NCBI GenBank assembly: GCA_028873275.1
Contig: JAGWLJ010000077.1
Location: 1-5,000 of the forward strand
Source: Pseudomonadota bacterium
GTDB lineage: Bacteria > Pseudomonadota > Alphaproteobacteria > Rickettsiales > SXRF01
Direction: 5' to 3'
DNA length: 5,000 nt
How positions within the stretch are numbered: the first letter of the stretch is position 1; the number at the start of each line of letters is the position of its first letter. The notes under the pieces are model-generated. The model did no database searches. It was not told the DNA's origin and worked only from the letters and a program-made list of their open reading frames with translations. This document shows positions 1-5,000 of this stretch, in pieces. Position numbers and translations under genes: made by a program.

Positions 1-711
1 CTTGTATTCCTCGCTCATTTCTTTGGCGTAGCCGCCCGTGGCTTCGCCGGATTCTTCGGCCGGAACTTCGATGAATTTCGCTCCCAGGCTTTCCACCTGT
101 TCCTTCACCGCCGGGCGCACGTCGAAGGCCGACACCACCGCGCCCAGCCTTTTCGCCGTGGCAATGGCCTGCAGCCCGGCCACGCCCGCGCCCAGCACCA
201 GCGCCTTGGCGGGAGCCACCGTGCCGGCCGCCGTCATCATCATCGGTACGGCTTTGTTCATGGCGGCCACGGCGTCGATGACGGCGCGGTAGCCGGTCAG
301 ATTGCTTTGCGACGACAGCACATCCATCGACTGCGCGCGCGAGATGCGCGGCAGCAGCTCCAGCGCGAAGGCGGCGAGTTTCTTGCGGTTATATGCGTCC
401 ATGAAGTCGCGATGCGCGTAAGGATCGAGCATGCCGATCAGCATGGCGCCGTCGGGCAGCGAGGCCAGCTCAGCGGAGTCAGGCGCGCCGACCTTGAGGA
501 TAATATCGGCCTTCTGCGCGCAGCCCGCGGCATCGGGAGCGATGGCGGCGCCGGCGGCTTTATAATCATTATCGGAAATGGAGCTGCCGAGCCCCGCGCC
601 GGTTTCCACCGATACGGCAGCGCCGAGCGCGATATATTTTTTGACGGCGTCGGGCGTCGCCGCTACCCGCAGTTCCCCTTCCTTGCGCTCACGCAGTACG
701 GCGATTTTCAT
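1..711 (-). CDS. pntAA: NAD(P) transhydrogenase subunit alpha, N-terminal part (runs off the left edge)
   Basis: This is the NAD(H)-binding subunit (domain I) of the membrane-bound proton-translocating transhydrogenase, which transfers hydride between NADH and NADP+ at the cytoplasmic face of the inner membrane. Only the first 237 residues are in the window; the frame is still open at base 1. The protein starts MKIAVLRERKEGELRVAATP, the usual PntA opening. The mobile-loop region SRAQSMD lies near residues 124-130, followed by LSSQSNLTGYRAV. The Rossmann glycine motif GAGVAG is at 174-179, with the NAD-ribose-binding acid at about D197 in SAFDVRP. These segments match Rhodospirillum rubrum PntAA closely from memory. 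The ATG at 711 is preceded by GAGGGG (720-725) with an 8-base spacer. Known relatives are followed by pntAB and pntB, which would lie left of the window. Whether the alpha subunit is the short, split form cannot be seen here. Confidence 0.96.
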   Translation of the reverse strand, partial: MKIAVLRERKEGELRVAATPDAVKKYIALGAAVSVETGAGLGSSISDNDYKAAGAAIAPDAAGCAQKADIILKVGAPDSAELASLPDGAMLIGMLDPYAHRDFMDAYNRKKLAAFALELLPRISRAQSMDVLSSQSNLTGYRAVIDAVAAMNKAVPMMMTAAGTVAPAKALVLGAGVAGLQAIATAKRLGAVVSAFDVRPAVKEQVESLGAKFIEVPAEESGEATGGYAKEMSEEYK

Positions 712-738
712 GCGCTTATCCCCTCAAGAGATGCCGAT

Positions 739-766
739 TTTGTAATCGATTTTACAAGGAGATCAA
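739..766 (-). promoter_or_regulatory. Weak candidate promoter for pntAA
   Basis: Reading leftward on the minus strand, TTGATC (761-766) and TACAAA (739-744) are separated by 16 bases. Each matches four of six positions of the sigma-70 consensus. This would give a leader of about 20 bases before the pntAA start at 711. The spacer and -10 overlap an inverted repeat, which could serve as an operator. The match is weak, and readthrough from the upstream 190-residue gene is equally possible. Confidence 0.28.
740..757. repeat. Inverted repeat TTGTAA-N6-TTACAA in the pntAA leader
   Basis: Perfect 6-base arms (740-745 and 752-757) flank the 6-base spacer TCGATT. It sits in the 74-base gap between the 190-residue gene and pntAA and overlaps the candidate promoter. 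It could be a protein-binding site or a weak AT-rich hairpin. No T-run follows, so it does not look like a terminator. Confidence 0.4.
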
Positions 767-785
767 AGAAGAAAATGGAGAAGCG

Positions 786-1358
786 CTAGGCGCTCATGCC
801 CATGCCGACGCTCTCGCCCATATCGGGCAGGGCAGGGCGCGGCAATCCGCCCAGCGAGGCCATGGCCACCGGGCTCCATTCGAAGGGGCCGCCGATATCG
901 CTGGCCATTTGATTGAATGCCGAGGCAATGCTGGCTGGCGCATAGTCCGAATAATCGCCGCCGCCGCTGCTGCTTCCGCCGTCGCCTGCGCCGCTGCCGC
1001 TGCCGAAATGCATGCCGGTATGGTCGGTCACGTCGCGGTTCTTGACAAAGATGTCGTGCAGGAACTTGGCCAGCACGCCGCCCTTGGTGTTGAGGCTTTC
1101 GAACATGCTCGGAATGTTTTTTCCCTGCACGCCTTCGGTGTCGACCGGCTTGGTGAGGGAGACCTGTCCGAACTCGCTCAGATTGGCGGCGATGGCCATC
1201 TTGGTAACGGCGCCCATAGCTTTGGGGGCGCCTTCATCGATGGCGCCTTCCACGGTGGTTTTGGCATTGACGCTGCTTTCGCCGCCGGAACCCTGAGATG
1301 CCCTTTGCTGGGACAGCAGGTCCGTCAGGCTTATGCCGCCTACTGGGCCGTCAGCCAT
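786..1358 (-). CDS. Hypothetical Gly/Ser-rich 190-residue protein
   Basis: I do not recognise this protein. The ATG at 1358 has a strong Shine-Dalgarno site, GGAGGAG (1364-1370), with a 5-base spacer, so the start is well supported. The protein has no cysteine, no signal peptide and no membrane segment. Residues 1-30 are polar and Gly/Ser-rich. Residues 40-108 look more ordered, ending in a helix-like stretch GGVLAKFLHDIFVKNRD (93-109). Residues 119-134 form an almost pure Gly/Ser linker with two acidic or small interruptions. A short C-terminal segment (about 139-190) carries WSPVAMASLGGLPRPALPDM and ends GMGMSA. The layout suggests two small modules joined by a flexible linker. It lies 74 bases upstream of pntAA and 144 bases downstream of the membrane-protein gene, so it may have its own promoter or share either transcript. 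A role with the transhydrogenase is only a positional guess. Confidence 0.82.
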   Translation of the reverse strand: MADGPVGGISLTDLLSQQRASQGSGGESSVNAKTTVEGAIDEGAPKAMGAVTKMAIAANLSEFGQVSLTKPVDTEGVQGKNIPSMFESLNTKGGVLAKFLHDIFVKNRDVTDHTGMHFGSGSGAGDGGSSSGGGDYSDYAPASIASAFNQMASDIGGPFEWSPVAMASLGGLPRPALPDMGESVGMGMSA

Positions 1359-1383
1359 GAAAACTCCTCCAAGTATTATTACC

Positions 1384-1389
1384 TATAAT
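1384..1389 (-). promoter_or_regulatory. Possible -10 element before the 190-residue gene
   Basis: TATTAT on the minus strand matches five of six positions of the -10 consensus and sits about 25 bases upstream of the ATG at 1358. No good -35 lies at the proper distance: TTGCAT at 1412-1417 is 22 bases away, and TGATTT at the 17-base position is poor. A separate promoter is therefore only a possibility. Confidence 0.22.
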
Positions 1390-1415
1390 ACCGGCTTCGG
1401 AGGCTAAAATCATGC

Positions 1416-1447
1416 AAAAAATGGCGGGCCTTTCTATTGTCATCGCC
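1416..1447 (-). terminator. Weak terminator-like hairpin with T-run
   Basis: On the minus strand GGCG (1444-1447) can pair with CGCC (1423-1426), followed after one A by six T (1416-1421). The stem has only 4 pairs and a 17-base loop, and it competes with the stronger hairpin at 1446-1469. It lies after the membrane-protein gene and before the 190-residue gene, where a terminator would fit. Confidence 0.25.
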
Positions 1448-1469
1448 TGAATTGCCAAGCAATTCCAGG
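1446..1469. repeat. Strong intergenic stem-loop A
   Basis: CCTG plus AATTGC (1446-1455) pairs with GCAATT plus CAGG (1459-1469) around the loop CAA. This gives ten base pairs with one bulged base at 1465. It lies in the 144-base gap after the membrane-protein gene. No T-run directly follows on either strand, so it may stabilise or process an RNA 3' end rather than act as a classical terminator. Confidence 0.6.
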
Positions 1470-1485
1470 GTGCCCCACCGGGTTC

Positions 1486-1502
1486 TCCTGGGATTTCCAG
1501 GA
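1486..1502. repeat. Stem-loop C directly after the membrane-protein stop codon
   Basis: TCCTGG (1486-1491) pairs with CCAGGA (1497-1502), leaving a 5-base loop. It begins at the base right after the TAA stop (1503-1505) of the minus-strand membrane-protein gene. Its CCTGG arm can also pair with CCAGG in stem-loop A, so the two structures are partly exclusive. Confidence 0.45.
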
Positions 1503-1943
1503 TTAAGCCCCTGGCTGGCCGGTGATTTGCTGGCCCCATTCCTCGGCCAGCTCCTTCTGCTGCCGCTCAAGATTGAGGATATTATACTCGTAGGTCAGGG
1601 TGATCAGGAAATGGGCGATGAAGCGGCAGAGATAGATCAGGCACCAGCCGGCGGCGGCGCCGCTGTAGATCAGCAGCCACACGCCGGGGTCGCCCACGAT
1701 AGCGGAGACGTCATAATGCTTGAAATGGATGCCCGCCTGCAGCATCGGCGTCAGCGACGGCAGCATGGCGGCGAAGTTGCTGGCCAGAACGGTTTTGAAC
1801 GAGGCCTTGGTCGGGTCATGGTCGATGTAGAACGCCACCAGCGACGGCAGCAGCCCCAGCAGCATGAAGATAAAGCCGAACTGCAGCAGCACGATCAGCA
1901 CGGCGGAAAGAATCAGGGCAACGGGAAAGAACAGTTTCTGCAT
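1503..1943 (-). CDS. Integral membrane protein, co-translated with the pseudokinase (146 residues)
   Basis: No named family can be assigned. The N-terminal half is strongly hydrophobic: residues 4-40 could form one long or two short membrane helices, with LLPSLVAFYIDHDP following at 31-44. Residues 45-84 form a polar loop, and 87-117 form another one or two membrane helices containing WLLIYSGAAAGWCLIYL. The C-terminal tail (118-141) is a charged, probably amphipathic helix with ELAEEWG at 131-137. The ATG at 1943 is preceded by GAGGAG (1950-1955) at 6 bases, and this site contains the stop codon of the upstream pseudokinase gene. The genes are only 10 bases apart, so translation is probably coupled and the products likely act together. 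From memory, similar small proteins with an LLP-LVA-DRDP stretch and a terminal EEWG occur in other alphaproteobacteria, but I cannot verify this here. Confidence 0.88.
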   Translation of the reverse strand: MQKLFFPVALILSAVLIVLLQFGFIFMLLGLLPSLVAFYIDHDPTKASFKTVLASNFAAMLPSLTPMLQAGIHFKHYDVSAIVGDPGVWLLIYSGAAAGWCLIYLCRFIAHFLITLTYEYNILNLERQQKELAEEWGQQITGQPGA

Positions 1944-1949
1944 CAGTGG

Positions 1950-1956
1950 CTCCTCA
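1950..1956 (-). promoter_or_regulatory. Shine-Dalgarno site overlapping the pseudokinase stop codon
   Basis: The minus-strand bases TGAGGAG hold both the TGA stop of the 708-residue gene (1954-1956) and the ribosome binding site GAGGAG (1950-1955) of the next gene, which starts 6 bases later. This is a classic layout for translational coupling. Confidence 0.8.
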
Positions 1957-4080
1957 TGGCTTGAAAGCGCTGAACAGGCTGACCAGCAGCCCGAGATAAG
2001 CGAAGGCTTTCGCCATCATCACGCCCAGCCGGCCGCTTTCATGGGCGATGAGCGTGCCCTTGCGGTAGCTCTGTATTCTGGCCTGGTTGACCTGGTAGAT
2101 CGTCCATGCCTGCTGGAATCCCGCCTGATCGGCGGAAGCGTATTCGGCGTCGATCACCAGCTCGGCCAGCAGCTGCAGGCGGCCGGTGCGGGCGCGCTCC
2201 ATCAGCACCGATTTGATCTTGTGGCGCAGCGTGCGGCTGTGCACGTGCTCGAGCGCCGGCAGGATGCGCAGCGCCAGCCAGTGCGTCAGGCCCGGCAGGA
2301 CGAGATCGGCCGTTTTCTGCTGCGCCTGGGTTAGCAGGTAGAGCGCCAGCACGGCGCGGCTGGACGCCATCTGCGGGATGGCGGCGAGGTCATGCAGGCG
2401 GATGTCGTGTTGCAGGCCGAGCTTGCTGGCGATGAAGGCTGCGATATGGCGGTCGAGCGGCTCGTCTTCCTTGGGCAGCTGCGGCGCCAGCTGATCGAGG
2501 CGCTTGAGCATGGCGGGAAGGGTGGTGACGTGCCACGATTGCAGGGCCGGGCTCAGACACGGCAGGTCGGGATTGAGTTCATAGAGCATGCGCTCGAGGC
2601 CGAAGCCGTAGCCGCTGTTGCGCAGGCAGGTGCGCAGCCGCTCCAGCCGGGTGAGCGCGGTGTTGATGGAGGCCGGCACGGCGTATTCTCCACCGCGGCG
2701 CTGCATCTCCATCCAGTAATTGACCATATTGAATTCGATGAAGCGCATCAGCAGCTGCAGGTCCTGCTGCGACTTGCTGGCATAGAGATCGGCGCACAGG
2801 CTGTCTATGCCGTCGGGGAACAGGGAGAGGCGCTTGATGCGGATCGGCCCGTCCGGGTCGAGCAGCGCCAGGGCGTGCATCAGCTGCTCGGCCAGCTGGA
2901 TATCGTGCTTGGCGCTCATCTCGGCGACGCTGCGGCTCAAGCGGGTCACCTGCTCGGCCAGTGTCTTGTTGCGCAGGGAAACGGCGACCCATTGCGTCAG
3001 CTTGCCGTTCTGCAGCGGCTCGGCCATCTTGTCCCAGTCGGTATAGAGGAAGTGCGCCAGCTCGCGCCGCGTATTGGCCTGCTGGCCACCGAACTCGAAG
3101 GGGCGGATAGCCTCGGCGGGCGTCGGCGGCGGCAGCACGTTGTAGCGCTTGCCGTCGAGCCACTGCTTGACGTAGCGGTAATCCCAGCGGTCGCTGGTTT
3201 TCTGGCACAGCATGCCGCGGAAGAAGTCATAGAACATCTCGGGCATTTCCTTCTGGCGCGTCATGGCATTGTAGACGCCCTCCTTCAGGATCAGGCGGAT
3301 CAGCGATTCGCGGTCGAGCTTGGCGAAATGCTCCGGCCCGAACAGCCCGTAAAGCAGCAGTGCAGCCAGCGCGTAATAATCCTGCGCCGTCGAGCCTTCG
3401 CCCTTGGCGGAAGGCAGCGCCTGCAGGCGCTCCAGCGGCTCGTAGTAGAATGCCTGCGCGTAGCCGCAGGGCTCCAGGACGCAGGGGCCGAGAATGGCGA
3501 CGTCGGTAAAATAAACATTCTCCGGATTGATCGAGCCGTGCGCGATATCCAGTTCCGAGAATTGCTGAATGGCCGAGGCCAGCGGCGCGATGATACGATC
3601 ACAGAGGAACTGCTGGTTGATGCGCGCCTTGTTGGCGGCGAGGTATTCGGCCAGCGTTTTCCCGGCCGGGCGTTCGTGGAAGACGACGAAACGCTCATCC
3701 TCCGATCGCGACAGCGTTACCGGCCCGGCCGCCACCATGGACAGGATATTGGCATGGCTGATATTGCGCAGCGCGTTGATGACGCGAGGGCGCTGGATGC
3801 TTCCCGGCGCGCAGACATGCGCAATCAGCTGGCGGTTGGAGTCGGACATATCGCTGGCGGTGAACGCCTGGGCAAAGGGGCGATTGAATTCCGGCAGCGG
3901 CATCGAAAGGTCGATGCGGTAACGGTCCTGCAACAGATCGGTCTTGGGCTCGGGTGCGGCCGGGCGGTAATGGCCGAGGAACTCGCGCAGCCTGGCGGCC
4001 GCCTGCGCATCGGCGGCGGCTTCTTCGCTGGCTTCGGCCAGGGGGGTCAGTGCTCGCGCCGGATCGCCTTGCAGGGCCAT
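1954..4080 (-). CDS. Predicted pseudokinase with helical C-terminal region and membrane anchor
   Basis: Residues about 52-315 show a Ser/Thr protein-kinase fold. ISHANIL (107-113) resembles the conserved segment before the hinge; FVVFHERPAGKTLAEYL (131-147) fits the hinge and helix D; AQDYYALAALLLYGLFG (232-248) is a good helix F with its conserved Asp (D234); and SDRW (296-299) matches the conserved C-lobe Arg. The catalytic motifs are lost. HRDxKxxN has become HGSINPEN (181-188), so the catalytic Asp is Ser183 and the Lys is Asn185. The DFG site near 201-206 reads VLEPCG. No glycine-rich loop is seen, and the VAIK lysine position reads IAHV (86-89). Residues 320-680 are mainly helical, with a LA-WD-A-L-G-L-W pattern at 338-385. 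Residues 685-706 form a likely membrane helix near the C terminus. The ATG at 4080 has AGAGG (4091-4095) 10 bases upstream. Its role is probably scaffold or regulator; automatic annotation may call it an active kinase. Confidence 0.9.
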   Translation of the reverse strand: MALQGDPARALTPLAEASEEAAADAQAAARLREFLGHYRPAAPEPKTDLLQDRYRIDLSMPLPEFNRPFAQAFTASDMSDSNRQLIAHVCAPGSIQRPRVINALRNISHANILSMVAAGPVTLSRSEDERFVVFHERPAGKTLAEYLAANKARINQQFLCDRIIAPLASAIQQFSELDIAHGSINPENVYFTDVAILGPCVLEPCGYAQAFYYEPLERLQALPSAKGEGSTAQDYYALAALLLYGLFGPEHFAKLDRESLIRLILKEGVYNAMTRQKEMPEMFYDFFRGMLCQKTSDRWDYRYVKQWLDGKRYNVLPPPTPAEAIRPFEFGGQQANTRRELAHFLYTDWDKMAEPLQNGKLTQWVAVSLRNKTLAEQVTRLSRSVAEMSAKHDIQLAEQLMHALALLDPDGPIRIKRLSLFPDGIDSLCADLYASKSQQDLQLLMRFIEFNMVNYWMEMQRRGGEYAVPASINTALTRLERLRTCLRNSGYGFGLERMLYELNPDLPCLSPALQSWHVTTLPAMLKRLDQLAPQLPKEDEPLDRHIAAFIASKLGLQHDIRLHDLAAIPQMASSRAVLALYLLTQAQQKTADLVLPGLTHWLALRILPALEHVHSRTLRHKIKSVLMERARTGRLQLLAELVIDAEYASADQAGFQQAWTIYQVNQARIQSYRKGTLIAHESGRLGVMMAKAFAYLGLLVSLFSAFKP

Positions 4081-4130
4081 GCTATTGGAACCTCTGGGTA
4101 AACATCCATCAGTTCTAGCGCAAACCTCTT

Positions 4131-4165
4131 AAAAAAGCCTGAACCCGGCAATTTAGCCTGCCGGG
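4131..4165 (-). terminator. Hairpin with delayed T-run after the 225-residue gene
   Basis: On the minus strand CCCGGCA (4159-4165) pairs perfectly with TGCCGGG (4144-4150) around an 8-base loop. Six T follow (4131-4136), but only after a 7-base spacer, which weakens it as an intrinsic terminator. The position, 34 bases after the stop of the 225-residue gene and before the pseudokinase gene, suits transcript ending or attenuation between them. Confidence 0.5.
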
Positions 4166-4171
4166 AATCCA

Positions 4172-4181
4172 AATAATTATT
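4172..4181. repeat. Perfect palindrome AATAATTATT in the intergenic gap
   Basis: A 10-base perfect palindrome lies in an AT-rich patch between the stop of the 225-residue gene and the hairpin at 4144-4165. Such a short AT-only palindrome may be chance. A binding site for a regulator is possible, but nothing else supports it. Confidence 0.3.
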
Positions 4182-4198
4182 GTTTTACAAGGAAAATA

Positions 4199-4876
4199 TC
4201 AGCGCCGCATGGCTGATTTCTGCGTGTTGGCCGACCTTGCGTACAGTTCTTCCGCCGCTCTGGTCAGCTCATTGGTTAAATAGGTGCGGCATTTCGAGTG
4301 TTGATTTACAGTATCCACGCATTGAGCTAATTGATCTTCCAGAAAGGCGGCGGCATTCTTGCTACCTGGCCATTCTTGATGAGATGTAGCAAAGTTCCTG
4401 GCAAGGGAAGCGGCTATTTCTGCAACATCGCCAGGAATCATGGCGGGCAAAGACCTTTTAAATGATCTCAATTGCAAGATAAACGCCTCTTCAAGAGGAG
4501 TGGCGCTCGGCATGTTCTCTTCCTGCCATAATTGAATCACGGCTTCATTCAGTGGCGTGCCGGCTGCAACTTTATTTTGAATATGCTCCAATGCCCGCCT
4601 TGCCGCATTAATGAGATCATAGCCGCTCTTGCCGCCGGTAAACATCTTTTCGTAGGTGTTGTCTGTGCGCCTCCATTCGCTGGATCTCACATTCGCTATA
4701 TTGCTGTTACGAAACCGCTCTTCAATAGAATCGCCAAGATTTTGCAGCATGTGCTGGTTTAGGCATTCCGGTCCGGAATCATGGGTAAGCCTGATACGAA
4801 ACGCTTTATCGTGGGCTTCTAGTGTAGCGCTGATGCCGAGATGCGGATCAAGCAGAATTTCATGTGTTTGAACCAT
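4199..4876 (-). CDS. Hypothetical soluble 225-residue protein, lower GC than its neighbours
   Basis: I do not recognise this protein. It has no signal peptide or membrane segment, so it is predicted to be cytoplasmic. Residues 1-32 look like beta strands (HEILLDPHLGISATLEAHD, then FRIRL). Most of the remainder is helical, for example 85-105, 107-119, 127-140, 149-164 and 173-215. It has three cysteines (38, 186, 196) and a basic tail ending SAMRR. The ATG at 4876 follows GGGAGG (4880-4885), with a rather short spacer of 3 bases, and a good promoter lies just upstream. GC is about 49% by hand count over 4201-4860, against about 67% in sampled blocks of the next gene. This may mean recent acquisition or a different selection regime. 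It probably forms its own transcription unit, since a hairpin and T-run follow it. Confidence 0.85.
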   Translation of the reverse strand: MVQTHEILLDPHLGISATLEAHDKAFRIRLTHDSGPECLNQHMLQNLGDSIEERFRNSNIANVRSSEWRRTDNTYEKMFTGGKSGYDLINAARRALEHIQNKVAAGTPLNEAVIQLWQEENMPSATPLEEAFILQLRSFKRSLPAMIPGDVAEIAASLARNFATSHQEWPGSKNAAAFLEDQLAQCVDTVNQHSKCRTYLTNELTRAAEELYARSANTQKSAMRR

Positions 4877-4909
4877 ATTCCTCCCATTTTTTCTCTCGTT
4901 TATGACTTA

Positions 4910-4939
4910 TTTATACGTAAAATTGGCTTTACCAGTCAA
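4910..4939 (-). promoter_or_regulatory. Sigma-70 type promoter for the 225-residue gene
   Basis: On the minus strand TTGACT (4934-4939, five of six consensus positions) and TATAAA (4910-4915, five of six) are 18 bases apart. Transcription would start near 4903, giving a leader of about 25 bases. A second TTGACT at 4966-4971 has no matching -10 at the right distance. The remaining bases 4940-5000 show no other clear feature; a gene tail entering from the right cannot be excluded. Confidence 0.65.
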
Positions 4940-5000
4940 TAACAATCCGGAAGCGGAAAGAAAATAGTCAAGGGTTCTTGCGGCTTTTGCGTGGAATTCG

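Noticed and set aside
307..789. A 160-codon open frame on the plus strand
   Set aside because: It is antisense to pntAA, which is certain from its motifs. The translated sequence has no recognisable domain.
909..1388. A 159-codon open frame on the plus strand with Ala-rich stretches
   Set aside because: It is antisense to the 190-residue gene. The Ala runs come from reading the Gly/Ser linker codons on the other strand. The minus-strand gene has a much better ribosome binding site.
1437..2334. Two overlapping plus-strand open frames (1437-1964 and 1864-2334)
   Set aside because: They are antisense to the membrane-protein gene and to the end of the pseudokinase gene. Their Gln/His-rich composition is typical of shadow frames.
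2392..4101. A 569-codon open frame on the plus strand across most of the pseudokinase gene
   Set aside because: It is antisense to a well-supported gene with a recognisable kinase fold. Its composition is rich in Gln, Arg, Gly and Ala, as expected for the reverse complement of high-GC coding DNA, and no domain is visible.
4903..4968. A short plus-strand frame starting ATGACTTATTTATACG
   Set aside because: It has only about 21 codons, no Shine-Dalgarno site and overlaps the promoter of the 225-residue gene.
4910..4999. A minus-strand frame entering from the right edge that could be the tail of an upstream gene
   Set aside because: More than one frame stays open for a short distance from the edge and none shows recognisable content. 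The promoter in the same stretch argues that it is mostly non-coding.

Overview
The window looks like chromosomal DNA of an alphaproteobacterium, possibly from the Rhodospirillales or a neighbouring lineage. The main evidence is the partial transhydrogenase subunit at the left edge, which closely resembles the PntAA subunit of Rhodospirillum rubrum as I remember it. The high GC of most of the window (about 67% in three hand-counted 60-base blocks of the largest gene) fits this. The genus cannot be named from the sequence alone.

All five genes lie on the minus strand, so transcription runs from right to left. From the right: 4877-5000 is a leader with a good sigma-70 type promoter. Next is a 225-residue soluble protein of unknown function (4199-4876), which has clearly lower GC (about 49%). 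A hairpin followed by a T-run (4131-4165) may end its transcript. Then comes a 708-residue protein with a protein-kinase fold (1954-4080) whose catalytic residues are all replaced. It is therefore a predicted pseudokinase, and it ends in a probable membrane anchor. Its stop codon lies inside the Shine-Dalgarno site of a 146-residue integral membrane protein (1503-1943), so the two are almost certainly co-translated and probably act together. A 144-base gap (1359-1502) with overlapping hairpins follows. After it come a 190-residue Gly/Ser-rich protein of unknown function (786-1358) and, 74 bases further on, pntAA, which runs off the left edge.

Only pntAA has a firm function: it encodes the NAD(H)-binding subunit of the proton-translocating transhydrogenase. 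The most interesting part is the pseudokinase and membrane-protein pair, a possible membrane-bound signalling or scaffold unit. The two unknown proteins may or may not be linked to it. No RNA genes, insertion sequences, CRISPR arrays or phage features were seen. The long plus-strand open frames are antisense shadows of these genes.
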